Below, in pieces: positions 1 to 8,577 of a stretch of DNA of 64,000 nt (positions are counted from its first letter, which is position 1; every line of letters begins with the position of its first letter). The DNA is from Spirochaetia bacterium UBA2205. GTDB taxonomy: Bacteria; Spirochaetota; UBA4802; UB4802. The stretch is from contig DCUV01000046.1 of NCBI GenBank assembly GCA_002328585.1, forward strand, positions 19,136 through 83,135. Direction: 5' to 3'. The notes beneath the pieces were generated by a model that ran no database searches, was not told the origin of the DNA, and saw only the letters and a program-made list of their open reading frames with translations. The position numbers and the translations under genes are program-made.

Positions 1-1
1 A

Positions 2-82
2 TATGCGCCCTGGCTTGTTGAGTTGATTATGAACAGCCAGATAATGAGCATTCAAAAGAAAAAAAAGAAGACAAAAAAATAG
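2..82 (+). CDS. 3' end of an upstream gene (partial)
   Basis: One frame is open from the window edge to a TAG at 80-82 and encodes 26 residues, a short hydrophobic stretch (APWLVELIM) followed by a lysine-rich tail (QKKKKKTKK). That composition suits the cytoplasmic C-terminus of a membrane protein cut off by the window edge. The other two forward frames are closed by stops within the first 25 bases. The piece is too short to assign a family, and it could be a chance open frame. Confidence 0.35.
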   Translation, partial: YAPWLVELIMNSQIMSIQKKKKKTKK

Positions 83-116
83 TACAATAATAAACCATAA
101 TAAAAGGAGGAACGAT

Positions 117-518
117 ATGTCATTGAAAACTGCTGGTGTTTTATCTATTGTGACGGGTGTTGGTATCCTGTTATTCTGGATTGCTTTTTTTACTGTTGGG
201 CTGGCACCGGATATTCCGCCTGCATGTTATTTTTCATATGAATATGCATTCCCATTACCGGATACCATATTGTCGCTGGCATTGATAATTGGCGGCATAT
301 ATGCCTTACAACGGCATGCAATGAAGATTGTACTGTTGCCGGCCTGTGGCGGGCTTATCTTTTTGGGGTTACTTGACATGGCTTTCAACTATCAAAATGG
401 CATGTACACCATCACTGTTATGGACGGCGTGTTAAACGCTTTTATCAATATTTGGTGTGTTGTTTTTGGCCTATGTGCTATATTGACTTTACAGCGGGAC
501 TATGTGAAAAAGTCTTGA
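117..518 (+). CDS. small integral membrane protein, unknown function
   Basis: 133 residues, preceded by a strong Shine-Dalgarno (AAAAGGAGG) at a good distance. About four hydrophobic segments are visible (roughly residues 8-30, 48-64, 70-88 and 100-124) with short polar loops and a basic C-terminus (RDYVKKS), so it is an inner-membrane protein. I see no recognisable catalytic or binding motif. It stands alone upstream of tRNA-Val and may form a unit with the partial gene at the window edge. I do not recognise the family. Confidence 0.75.
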   Translation: MSLKTAGVLSIVTGVGILLFWIAFFTVGLAPDIPPACYFSYEYAFPLPDTILSLALIIGGIYALQRHAMKIVLLPACGGLIFLGLLDMAFNYQNGMYTITVMDGVLNAFINIWCVVFGLCAILTLQRDYVKKS

Positions 519-578
519 CAGCTTATTAGCACTTTCTTAACTAAAGATTCATTTATAGTTTTTTTTGGCGATAGTTAT

Positions 579-653
579 GGGCGATTAGCTCAGCCTGGTT
601 AGAGTGCCTGCTCGACATGCAGGAGGTCACTGGTTCAACTCCAGTATCGCCCA
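579..653 (+). tRNA. tRNA-Val (GAC)
   Basis: The full cloverleaf is visible. The acceptor stem GGGCGAT pairs with ATCGCCC (646-652) and A653 is the discriminator. The anticodon stem is CCTGC/GCAGG (607-611, 619-623) around loop TCGACAT with anticodon GAC at 614-616. The T arm is ACTGG-TTCAACT-CCAGT. No 3' CCA is encoded, so CCA must be added enzymatically. One copy of the genome-wide octamer GCGATAGT ends four bases before the tRNA. The thrS start codon lies only 26 bases downstream, so the tRNA and thrS may be co-transcribed. Confidence 0.95.
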
Positions 654-678
654 GTTTATTTTAGGATTGGCAAAAATA

Positions 679-2583
679 ATGGCAACTTTGCAATTAGACA
701 ACGGGAAGACAGTTGAGGTGCCTGACGGGAAGACACTGCTTGATGTGCTTCCACAATTAAACAGCAAAGCAAAACCGGTTGCGGCACGTATCAATGGGCT
801 TTTAAAAGATTTGCGCTCACCAGTTACCAAGGATGCAACCGTAGAGCTTATATCATTTGATAGTCCTGAAGGGCGTAAAGTTTTCTGGCATTCTGCATCG
901 CACCTTATGGCACAGGCAGTAAAGAGGCTATACCCCCAGGTGAAGATATCGATTGGTCCGGCTATTGACAATGGTTTCTATTACGATTTTGATAAACCCG
1001 GTGGTTTTTCTCATGAGGATTTAGAGAAGATTGAAGCAATGATGCACTCCATAGTCAACGAGAATATCCCAATTTTACGGAAGGAACTATCCCGACAGGA
1101 GGCAATAGAACTGTTTAAGGCGTCAGGTGAACTATATAAAGTTGAGCTGCTACAGGAACTATCGGACAACATTGTGTCGTTGTATGAACAGGGGGATTTT
1201 GTTGATTTATGCCGTGGACCACATGTACCCGGTACCGGATATATCAAAGCATTTAAGCTTTTGAGTATTGCCGGCGCGTACTGGCGCGGTGACGAAAAAA
1301 ATGCAATGCTTCAGCGTATTTATGGCATTGCGTTCCCGGATGAAAGAATGCTGAAAGAACATCTTGATTTTTTAGAAGAGGTAAAAAAACGGGATCATCG
1401 TAGTTTAGGCAGGGATTTAGACCTGTTCAGCATTCACGAAGATGCTGGCGGCGGTTTGATATACTGGCATCCCAATGGCGGAAGGCTTAGAGCAACTCTG
1501 GAACAATGGTGGCGTGATGAGCACTTTAAACATGGATATGAAATTTTGTATACTCCGCATATAGGGCGTGCCACACTATGGGAAACATCAGGGCATCTGG
1601 ACTTTTATAAAGAAAATATGTATTCGCCAATGGATATTGATGGCAATGATTACTATATAAAACCAATGAATTGCCCATTCCATATAAAGATATATGAAAC
1701 AAGCTTGCATTCGTACCGTGATTTGCCGCTACGATGGGCTGAGCTTGGGACCGTATACCGCTATGAAAAATCCGGTGTATTGCATGGGTTGTTGCGGGTG
1801 CGTGGGTTTACACAGGATGATGCACATATATTCTGTACTCCTGAGCAAATGGAAGATGAGGTGAGGGAGGTTTTGCGTTTTTCACTGTATATGTGGAAGG
1901 TGTTGGGATTTTCAGACATAAAGGCATATCTGGCTACCAGGCCGGAAAAAGCAGTAGGGGATGAATCACGATGGAAGGATGCACAGGAATCATTGCTGAA
2001 AGCAGTGAAGGCTGAAGATTTAGCTGTTGAAGTTGACGAAGGTGGCGGTGCATTTTATGGTCCCAAAATTGATTTAAAGGTAAAGGATGCAATTGGCAGG
2101 GAATGGCAGATGACCACCATTCAGTTTGATTTTAATATGCCCGAACGGTTTGATATGTATTATATTGGAAGTGATGGTCAGAAGCACCGGCCCTATATGA
2201 TACACAGAGCTTTACTTGGGTCAATTGAGCGATTTATTGGTATTTTAACCGAACATTATGCAGGGCGTTTCCCTGTGTGGTTGTCACCCGTACAGATAAT
2301 CCTTGTAAATGTTGGAAAGGAGCAGGCAGAATATACCAATAACCTTTGTTCAATGATGCGGTTGCAGGGTATCAGGGCTATAACAGATGTGCGCGATGAA
2401 ACGATTAAATATAAGATACGCGATGCCATAGAAAAAAAGGTACCATTTATAGGGGTTATTGGTGACAGGGAGATGCAGGGAAATGCAATAGCAGTACGGA
2501 AGCGGGGAGAGCAGAAGGCTGAATCCATGTCGATAGATGCTTTTGTAAAGGTTTTACAGCAATTGTCTGTTGATAAACAGTAA
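679..2583 (+). CDS. thrS: threonyl-tRNA synthetase
   Basis: 634 residues, normal for the family. It charges tRNA-Thr in the cytoplasm. Domain order is the N-terminal TGS domain (about 1-62), the editing domain with HSASHLMAQA (HxxxH) and CRGPHVP, the class II catalytic core with MNCPFH (zinc Cys) and RVRGFTQDDAHIFC, HRALLGSIERF near residue 520, and the anticodon-binding domain at the C-terminus. An in-frame ATG at 604 lies inside tRNA-Val and is rejected. The ATG at 679 gives the canonical start MATLQLDNG, with AGGATT as a modest ribosome-binding site. Confidence 0.96.
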   Translation: MATLQLDNGKTVEVPDGKTLLDVLPQLNSKAKPVAARINGLLKDLRSPVTKDATVELISFDSPEGRKVFWHSASHLMAQAVKRLYPQVKISIGPAIDNGFYYDFDKPGGFSHEDLEKIEAMMHSIVNENIPILRKELSRQEAIELFKASGELYKVELLQELSDNIVSLYEQGDFVDLCRGPHVPGTGYIKAFKLLSIAGAYWRGDEKNAMLQRIYGIAFPDERMLKEHLDFLEEVKKRDHRSLGRDLDLFSIHEDAGGGLIYWHPNGGRLRATLEQWWRDEHFKHGYEILYTPHIGRATLWETSGHLDFYKENMYSPMDIDGNDYYIKPMNCPFHIKIYETSLHSYRDLPLRWAELGTVYRYEKSGVLHGLLRVRGFTQDDAHIFCTPEQMEDEVREVLRFSLYMWKVLGFSDIKAYLATRPEKAVGDESRWKDAQESLLKAVKAEDLAVEVDEGGGAFYGPKIDLKVKDAIGREWQMTTIQFDFNMPERFDMYYIGSDGQKHRPYMIHRALLGSIERFIGILTEHYAGRFPVWLSPVQIILVNVGKEQAEYTNNLCSMMRLQGIRAITDVRDETIKYKIRDAIEKKVPFIGVIGDREMQGNAIAVRKRGEQKAESMSIDAFVKVLQQLSVDKQ

Positions 2584-2768
2584 TTATGATATTTTTACCT
2601 GACACTATTGCAATTGAGGCATATAATACTTTTTTTATGTTTGTTATGGAATTATTGTTGATTAATATATATCAGTGATATGATGTGGAAGATTTTTTTT
2701 GTTGCTATATTTTTTAAAGTAATTTTGTATATGGTGTATAATTTTATTGTATTGGTAAGGAGGAGAAC

Positions 2769-3326
2769 ATAAACCGTATTGATAGTAAACGTTTCAGGGT
2801 AAATGAGGAGATACGAGCCTCCATGGTTCGTTTAGTTGGCGAAGAAGGTGGTCCACAGGTTATCCCGGTAAATGAAGCATTGCAAAAAGCAATGGGGATG
2901 GGATTAGATCTTGTAGAAATATCCCCTGATCAGGACCCGCCGGTTGTGAAGATTGTTGATTATAGCAAATTCAAGTTTGAGCAAATCAAAAAAGCTAAAG
3001 AAGCCAAGAAAAAACAGAAGGTTATTCAGGTAAAAGAGATTAAACTAAGGCCTTCTATCGATTTGCATGATTTTCAGCACAAAGTGCGCCACGCACGCGA
3101 GTTCATTGAAGAAGGCAATAAAGTAAAATTTACTGTCATGTTCAGAGGGCGTGAGATGGTGCATAGTGATTTAGGTTTTAAGGTGTTAGAGGAAGTGAAA
3201 CAGGCGTTGGAAGATGTCGCTGCTGTTGAAACTAATCCTTCAAAAGAGGGTCGAAATATAACCATGATAATGGCTCCCATGACGGCTGCACAAAAAAAGC
3301 GGGTTCAGGAGCAAAATAATCAATAA
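2769..3326 (+). CDS. infC: translation initiation factor IF-3, AUA start
   Basis: IF-3 binds the 30S subunit and checks the start codon. The first ATG (2823) would cut off the conserved N-terminal motif. Reading upstream in frame gives NRIDSKRFRVNEEIRAS, the family's N-terminus, starting at ATA 2769, five bases after a perfect AGGAGG (2758-2763). An in-frame ATT at 2778 is too far from it. The product is 185 residues. Non-AUG starts on infC are known to support autoregulation by IF-3. The N-domain, linker (KAKEAKKKQKVIQVKEIKLRP) and C-domain are complete. First gene of infC-rpmI-rplT. Confidence 0.93.
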   Translation: MNRIDSKRFRVNEEIRASMVRLVGEEGGPQVIPVNEALQKAMGMGLDLVEISPDQDPPVVKIVDYSKFKFEQIKKAKEAKKKQKVIQVKEIKLRPSIDLHDFQHKVRHAREFIEEGNKVKFTVMFRGREMVHSDLGFKVLEEVKQALEDVAAVETNPSKEGRNITMIMAPMTAAQKKRVQEQNNQ

Positions 3327-3343
3327 GTGAAGAGAGGTATATG

Positions 3344-3541
3344 ATGCCTAAACTAAAAACTAATAGTGGGGCAAAGAAAAGATTTAAGGTGACAGCTACT
3401 GGAAAGGTAAAACGAGCAAAAGGTTGGAAAAGCCATCTTTTAGAATCAAAATCACCAAAGCGCAAGCGTGCATTACGAAAAGCTGTGTGTGTCAGTGATG
3501 CTGACATGAAGCGGTTTGCACGATTGCTGCCATATTCTTAA
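3344..3541 (+). CDS. rpmI: 50S ribosomal protein L35
   Basis: 65 residues, starting MPKLKTNSGAKKRF, the family signature; very basic. An adjacent ATG at 3341 would add one Met, but the family start matches 3344. Second gene of the infC-rpmI-rplT operon, 17 bases after infC, with the GAGAGG ribosome-binding site at about 3330. Confidence 0.95.
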   Translation: MPKLKTNSGAKKRFKVTATGKVKRAKGWKSHLLESKSPKRKRALRKAVCVSDADMKRFARLLPYS

Positions 3542-3563
3542 TGAAACATGAGAGGTAATAGTT

Positions 3564-3920
3564 ATGCCACGAGCAACAACAGGTAAAGTTCATCATAAAA
3601 GACGTGAAAAGATATTAAAGGACGTAAAAGGTTTCTATGGTGCACGCAAGAACCTTCACAGAACCGCAAAAGATGCACGAAGGAAAAAATTGCAAAATTC
3701 GTACGAGGGACGAAGGCTTAAAAAGCGTGATTTCAGAGCGTTATGGATACTACGCATCAATGCTGCTGCACGGCTTTGCGGCATTTCGTATAGCAAGCTT
3801 ATTGGCGGATTAAAGAAAGCTGATATACTTATTGACAGAAAGATGCTGGCCGAATTGGCAATAAAAGACCTTAATGCGTTTAAGGCGATAGTAGATAAAG
3901 TAACGAAAAAGGCTGCTTAA
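3564..3920 (+). CDS. rplT: 50S ribosomal protein L20
   Basis: 118 residues, the normal length, starting MPRATTGKVHHKRREKILKD, with the basic N-terminal arm that threads into 23S rRNA and the globular C-terminal domain (LIGGLKKADILIDRKMLAELA). In other bacteria L20 represses its operon by binding the leader; I could not identify that structure here. A copy of the octamer GGCGATAGT lies in the coding sequence (3884-3892, encoding KAIVD). The operon terminator follows at 3955-3982. Confidence 0.96.
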   Translation: MPRATTGKVHHKRREKILKDVKGFYGARKNLHRTAKDARRKKLQNSYEGRRLKKRDFRALWILRINAAARLCGISYSKLIGGLKKADILIDRKMLAELAIKDLNAFKAIVDKVTKKAA

Positions 3921-3933
3921 ACATTACGGTACT

Positions 3934-4860
3934 ATGAACCGAATGATACAAATTAAAAGCGCCATCCTGATGGCGCTTTTTTATGTTATTTTCATTCATG
4001 GCAATACCATTGTTAGTGCCCCTTTAACACCCTCTATCTATACAGTTAATGAAGGAATGGTTGAGGGCTCTGTTTCTACAGATTATGTCAGTGCACATTC
4101 ATCATTCATGAAAGAAAAAATAGTGCTTAACCTGGGTTTTATGCCTAAAACAAATCTTCGTTTTACGGCTGGCTGGTTACAGATTATCGATAATAATAGT
4201 TTATCAAACAGTACCATAGGTGATTCATCCATTGGGATATGGCATAGCTTTGGTTCGTTGTTTAACAATTTTATTCTGGGATATTATATCGATATAGGAT
4301 TGGCAACGGGACAGAATGCCTTTTATGATGAAACCAAATATCCAACGGAATCCGGGTTTTCTACAGTATCATGGGGATTGGTTGGTGCATATACGGTACA
4401 TAACGTAACATTTATTATGGCAGGTAAATATGAATTGATGCCGGAAGATAGTTCATCAGTTTTTGACGGCTTGACATTTAATGTGGCTGACAGCAATACA
4501 TGGAAGAGATTTTTTGGATTAAATCCTTTTAGTAAGGATGCCATGCTGTATTACAAGAAGTTTAAAAACGATATCATTGCGTTTTCATTGACTGCACTGT
4601 ATAATGGTTACCCTGTAATACTGTATATGTCATTGAGCTCTGGCAATAGGCTTAATAATAGACCCGTTTATGGTGATCATAACCTCCCCATTCTTTATAA
4701 GGGGTATAACGATACTATTTTTATGGTGGTAGCGTCAGGTGCACGTTATTTTTTTAATGAAAAAACTTACTTCGGAGCCTTTTTGGTGTACAATATTATC
4801 CGTGATTATAGCTATGCTGTAAAATATTCACTGGGGATTGAGGTTTCTTCTTTGTGGTGA
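3934..4860 (+). CDS. putative outer-membrane or periplasmic protein, unknown
   Basis: 308 residues. A signal peptide is visible (basic MNRMIQIKS, hydrophobic ILMALFYVIFIHG, likely cleavage near VSA-PL). The rest is rich in alternating aromatic and polar residues and short repeats such as GYYIDIGLA and AGARYFF-like strands, as expected of a beta-barrel, with a C-terminal hydrophobic stretch. There is no clear Shine-Dalgarno, and start codons at 3934, 3943 and 3970 are all possible. The rplT terminator hairpin lies inside the signal-peptide codons. No conserved motif recognised. Confidence 0.7.
   Translation: MNRMIQIKSAILMALFYVIFIHGNTIVSAPLTPSIYTVNEGMVEGSVSTDYVSAHSSFMKEKIVLNLGFMPKTNLRFTAGWLQIIDNNSLSNSTIGDSSIGIWHSFGSLFNNFILGYYIDIGLATGQNAFYDETKYPTESGFSTVSWGLVGAYTVHNVTFIMAGKYELMPEDSSSVFDGLTFNVADSNTWKRFFGLNPFSKDAMLYYKKFKNDIIAFSLTALYNGYPVILYMSLSSGNRLNNRPVYGDHNLPILYKGYNDTIFMVVASGARYFFNEKTYFGAFLVYNIIRDYSYAVKYSLGIEVSSLW
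3955..3982 (+). terminator. rho-independent terminator of infC-rpmI-rplT
   Basis: AAAAGCGCCA, loop TCCTGA, TGGCGCTTTT, followed by more Ts: a ten-pair stem with a U tract 35 bases after the rplT stop. It overlaps the 5' coding region of the next gene. Confidence 0.88.
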
Positions 4861-5072
4861 AATTCTTGTAATTACTTAAAAAACTAAGGGAAAAATTCGG
4901 AAAGTAAATGAATTGTATAAATAATTAAAAAAACTCTTGATTTTATATATTGGTCATTATACTTTATTGTTATTGATGATGTCATTTTAAATTTTAGTTT
5001 ACTAAAATTTTATTTGCACCGACATTTAAAACAGTGATACGTGGAAAAATGATAATTCGGGAGGATGTTCTT

Positions 5073-5729
5073 ATGATTACAATGCAGCAACTGGAAGAGC
5101 TCGAAAGCAGAATTATAAAAGCATTACAGCTTATAGGAGATCTAAGAGCTGAGAATGCACAATTAGAAGCTAATAATGAATCTCTTAAAGTGCAGGCTGA
5201 AGAGGCAAGGCTTAGCTTAGAAGAAAAAGAACAGGAAATAGCAAGGCTTAAAAAGGAGATTGATAAAGCTACTAATGAGCTGTCTCAAATTAAGCAAAAG
5301 GAAGAGGTTCTGGAAAAGAAGATTGTTGAAATGTTAGGTAAACTTGATACGCTAAAATCCGGGATTCCTTCGTATCAGGCAAAACCTGCGCCAGGCACAG
5401 CTTCAACTAAAGCACAACCACAGCAAAAGCCATCTGTAAAGGCTGAGCCAGAACCCAGGGCTGAAGAAGACTTTATGGAAGACAGCGGCGGTGATGAGGA
5501 TATTATCATTATTGATGATACTGAGGATGCAAAAACTGATATAGAAGTTGAAACATTGCCAACTGAAGAAGATGAGATAGTCCTGTTAGATGATACTGAT
5601 GATGAGATAATTATTGATGATGTAAATGACGATTTGATAATCATTGATGATGATTCAGCAGAAAAAAAGTCTAAAGATAAGACTTCCGATGATGACGATT
5701 TTATCATTATTGAGGATGAGGAAAAATGA
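5073..5729 (+). CDS. coiled-coil protein with acidic isoleucine repeats, ZapA partner candidate
   Basis: 218 residues from the ATG at 5073, which lies 8 bases after GGGAGG; longer starts at 5034 and 5049 lack a ribosome-binding site. Residues about 3-90 form a heptad coiled coil (LEELESRIIKAL to KIVEMLGKL). A Pro/Ala/Gln linker follows, and then an extremely acidic tail repeating an isoleucine run next to Asp/Glu: DIIIIDD, DEIVLLDD, DEIIIDD, DLIIIDD, DFIIIED. The stop overlaps zapA by ATGA, so the two are translationally coupled. The coiled-coil part recalls ZapB, but the tail is unlike any family I know. A cell-division role is inferred only from zapA. Confidence 0.75.
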   Translation: MITMQQLEELESRIIKALQLIGDLRAENAQLEANNESLKVQAEEARLSLEEKEQEIARLKKEIDKATNELSQIKQKEEVLEKKIVEMLGKLDTLKSGIPSYQAKPAPGTASTKAQPQQKPSVKAEPEPRAEEDFMEDSGGDEDIIIIDDTEDAKTDIEVETLPTEEDEIVLLDDTDDEIIIDDVNDDLIIIDDDSAEKKSKDKTSDDDDFIIIEDEEK

Positions 5730-6067
5730 TATCTTCTGCAAATAATCCTAATAAAGTCAAAGTGACCATATTAGGACAGGTTTACACCATTGAAGGAGAT
5801 GCATCAGGCGACCATATTATAAAGGTTGCCGATTATGTTAACCAGAAAATGGAAGATGTAGCTAACACTATATCACATGCAAACTCTTTGCAGATTGCTA
5901 TTCTGGCAGCATTGAATATTGCTGATGAATTATTTCAGATTAAAGAATCAGAGTATATGATGAGCGATGAAATAAAAGAAAAAACCAATATGCTCATCTC
6001 AATGCTGGACGAAGGGCTTATTGGTGATATTTTTAGCAATGTAAGCAAAAAAAGCCAGCATCTATAA
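5726..6067 (+). CDS. zapA: cell division protein ZapA
   Basis: 113 residues. ZapA binds and bundles FtsZ at the Z-ring. The N-terminal strand region KVTILGQVYTIEGD, then HIIKVADYVNQKMEDVA and the long helix SLQIAILAALNIADELFQIKE match the family. Its ATG overlaps the stop of the upstream coiled-coil gene. The C-terminal part is longer than in minimal ZapA and ends in a basic tail. Confidence 0.88.
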   Translation: MISSANNPNKVKVTILGQVYTIEGDASGDHIIKVADYVNQKMEDVANTISHANSLQIAILAALNIADELFQIKESEYMMSDEIKEKTNMLISMLDEGLIGDIFSNVSKKSQHL

Positions 6068-6147
6068 GAGATTGATATGAAAAGATATAAAAAAAATAAA
6101 ACCCGCTTTGCACTTTTATCCTATCCCGGTGATATATTATAATAACA

Positions 6148-6717
6148 ATGGACCAATCCATAAAAGCTCTATCTGATGAAGAATTGGTACAATCGGTAAT
6201 GCATGGCAATGACCGTGCATTTGAAGAGCTTTATGAGCGCTATTCGGAGCGAATTTTTAAACTTTTGTACAGCTATGTTTATAATGTAGATGATGCGGTT
6301 GATTTGATGCATGATGTGTTTATACGGGCATACAGGCATTTGAATAAATTTGATGTTAGGAGGGCTTTTTCCGCATGGTTATATACCATAGCAATAAATT
6401 GTGCCAAAAACTATCGCTGTAAGGTATATAAAAATGATACCATGATTGAGCGCGAGGAGCAGCGTATAATGAATACTGATGCCATGAAAACGCCTGAAGA
6501 TCATGTTATTGAAAATGAATTGTTGCAAGAGTTTTCAAAGGCGGTAGATGCATTGAATAATAAATTCAGAGAGGTATTTTTATTACGATATGGGCAGCAA
6601 TTGCAATATAGCGATATTGCACATATTCTGGATATTTCAGAACGCACTGCAAAATGGCGTATGGAAAGGGCGCTTGCCTTTATTACTGACCATTTAAAGA
6701 AAAAAGGAGTCATATGA
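6148..6717 (+). CDS. ECF-family RNA polymerase sigma factor
   Basis: 189 residues. Region 2 is clear (DRAFEELYERYSERIFKLL, DVFIRAYRHLNKF, FSAWLYTIAINCAKNY), and so is region 4 (FREVFLLRYGQQLQYSDIAH, LDISERTAKWRMERAL). It lacks regions 1 and 3, as ECF sigmas do. The start is not preceded by a good Shine-Dalgarno. The next gene, 54 bases downstream, encodes a membrane protein with a FecR domain, the classic location of the cognate regulator or anti-sigma. Confidence 0.92.
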   Translation: MDQSIKALSDEELVQSVMHGNDRAFEELYERYSERIFKLLYSYVYNVDDAVDLMHDVFIRAYRHLNKFDVRRAFSAWLYTIAINCAKNYRCKVYKNDTMIEREEQRIMNTDAMKTPEDHVIENELLQEFSKAVDALNNKFREVFLLRYGQQLQYSDIAHILDISERTAKWRMERALAFITDHLKKKGVI

Positions 6718-6771
6718 AATAGTATATGATAGATAGTTTTTTAAACATACAGCAAAACACATGGGATTGTT

Positions 6772-8577
6772 ATGAATAGACAAATTGATGACAACGAATT
6801 GCTACATGAGATTGCGCCGTATGCAGGAAAAGCATCGGATGTTTTGCTAAAAATAATCCGGCAATGGCAGTCTTCATTGCCGGCACTTGAGGATACACTT
6901 ACTTCAAACGACATCATTGAAAAAGCAAAAACTGATTCTCAGGGTATACACATAAAAAAGCTTGTTGCTATGTTTGCAACTGGTATAGCGGCGATAGTAA
7001 TTGCTGGAGTAATGCTTTTTACTCATTATTTTTCGGGAACTATGGAAAAGGCAGTATGCACGGCAGTAATCGGAGATGTCCAGGTTATACGAGGTAATCA
7101 GTCGGTACCGTTGATGAATGGCATGGGAATAGAACAGCGGGACAGGATAGTATGTGGTAAGGGCTCAATGGCTGTTATAGAAATTGGGAGTTTAAAATTA
7201 CGGATAGATCAAAATTCTGAATTTGCCATCGATACAGTACAGAGCAAGGGTAAATTATTACTGGATACGTCAATGACGCGTGGCGTTATCTATGCAACTA
7301 TTGCAAAACTTAAAAAAGGAGATTCTGTTTTTGTAAAAACTAAAACCGCGGTTGCAAGTATTCGTGGTACAACTTTTATGATAAAGTCCAATAATAATAT
7401 AACAAAATTAATAGTGCTGGAAGGGAAGGTGATGATTGCTCCCAGATTGGATATCATACCACAAGAAAGTACTCCTGGTGTTGTTGTTGATGCAGGGCAA
7501 GCATGTGTCGTTGATGCGGGCACCATCATTGCTATAAAAAAAGCGGTTTCCATGAATACTACAGAACTTGACACAATTATACAGCAGTCTTTACCGGTAA
7601 CTATCGCCGATAAAAAAATAATTCAGATTATTGAAACATTGACCAGAGATATTAATCAGGCAATACCTGTGAATGAAAATGAGCTAACGCTCAATACTCT
7701 GTATAATATTAAAGCTGTTGTACCTGATAACAATGATGTGCTGGTTACAACCAGTGATGGATTATACTACTGTAAGGATTATAAAGTGGAGTGGATGTAT
7801 AGCCTGCCTATGCCATCAAAACCTTTCAAATGGGATACTATGTATATACTTCAAAGCAAAGACCTGTACGCTATTGATAGAAAAGGTGATGTGCTGTGGC
7901 AGTGTGGGATAGAAGGAGAGGTGCTGGATGATGGGATACTGCGTATAAAAAATACGATTATTGTGCCAACATCAAAAGGATTACTGTATTTTATTGATAA
8001 AAAAGGAAAGGTGATACACAGGGTTGATTGCAATGCACCATTTATTACAAAACCTGTTTTATTTAATCAAATGGTTTGTATTGTGACGGATGATGGATAC
8101 CTTTATGCAATCGATATTTCGTTGGGTGTTAGCATCTACCGTAAACACATTGGCACTGTTATTGAAAATGGGCTTATAGCACAGTATCCTGAAATTTATT
8201 TTGTAACTCCTGATTCAATTCAGAAGTTGCATGTTTTAAAAGACGAGCTGGTATGGTCATTCAACGACAGTAATATTATTGATACAATAGCATATGATAA
8301 TGGGATAGTATATGCCACCACTAATGGGTTGTTGTGTAAGCTATCTGCCAATGGGGATAGTGAATGGAGGATTAGTCCAGGCAAGAGTATACATTCATTA
8401 AAAAGCATCCACAATGGAATAACATGTATTGCCGATACGGTTTTTTATCTCATTGCTTCAAATGGTGAGGTTTTATGGTCGTATACATTGCCTTCTTCAG
8501 ATGCAACAATAGTAGCAGTGACTCCTAAAATGGTATTTATTTGTACTGAGAATAGATTGCTAACCCTGAAAATATAA
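6772..8577 (+). CDS. FecR-domain membrane protein with C-terminal beta-propeller
   Basis: 601 residues. A cytoplasmic N-terminus of about 60 residues precedes one transmembrane helix (KLVAMFATGIAAIVIAGVML). A FecR domain follows (about 95-220, with GSMAVIEIGSLKLRIDQNS and TAVASIRGTTFMIKS). From about 310 there are repeated blade-like units (LYAIDRKGDVLWQCG, LYFIDKKGKVIHR, LYAIDISLGVSIYRKHIG, LLCKLSANGDSEWRISPGK) typical of PQQ-like propellers. It sits just after the ECF sigma gene, so I infer that it controls that sigma by sensing something outside the membrane. It carries two octamer copies (6991, 7600) in different frames. Confidence 0.85.
   Translation: MNRQIDDNELLHEIAPYAGKASDVLLKIIRQWQSSLPALEDTLTSNDIIEKAKTDSQGIHIKKLVAMFATGIAAIVIAGVMLFTHYFSGTMEKAVCTAVIGDVQVIRGNQSVPLMNGMGIEQRDRIVCGKGSMAVIEIGSLKLRIDQNSEFAIDTVQSKGKLLLDTSMTRGVIYATIAKLKKGDSVFVKTKTAVASIRGTTFMIKSNNNITKLIVLEGKVMIAPRLDIIPQESTPGVVVDAGQACVVDAGTIIAIKKAVSMNTTELDTIIQQSLPVTIADKKIIQIIETLTRDINQAIPVNENELTLNTLYNIKAVVPDNNDVLVTTSDGLYYCKDYKVEWMYSLPMPSKPFKWDTMYILQSKDLYAIDRKGDVLWQCGIEGEVLDDGILRIKNTIIVPTSKGLLYFIDKKGKVIHRVDCNAPFITKPVLFNQMVCIVTDDGYLYAIDISLGVSIYRKHIGTVIENGLIAQYPEIYFVTPDSIQKLHVLKDELVWSFNDSNIIDTIAYDNGIVYATTNGLLCKLSANGDSEWRISPGKSIHSLKSIHNGITCIADTVFYLIASNGEVLWSYTLPSSDATIVAVTPKMVFICTENRLLTLKI

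Noticed and set aside
604..678. Longer thrS reading frame starting at the ATG at 604
   Set aside because: It runs through tRNA-Val; the family start MATLQ is at 679.
5500..5729. DNA repeat array or CRISPR-like structure in the 5.5-5.7 kb region
   Set aside because: The periodicity is at protein level (Ile-Asp repeats) with variable codons and no conserved spacer length. No CRISPR array was seen anywhere in the window.
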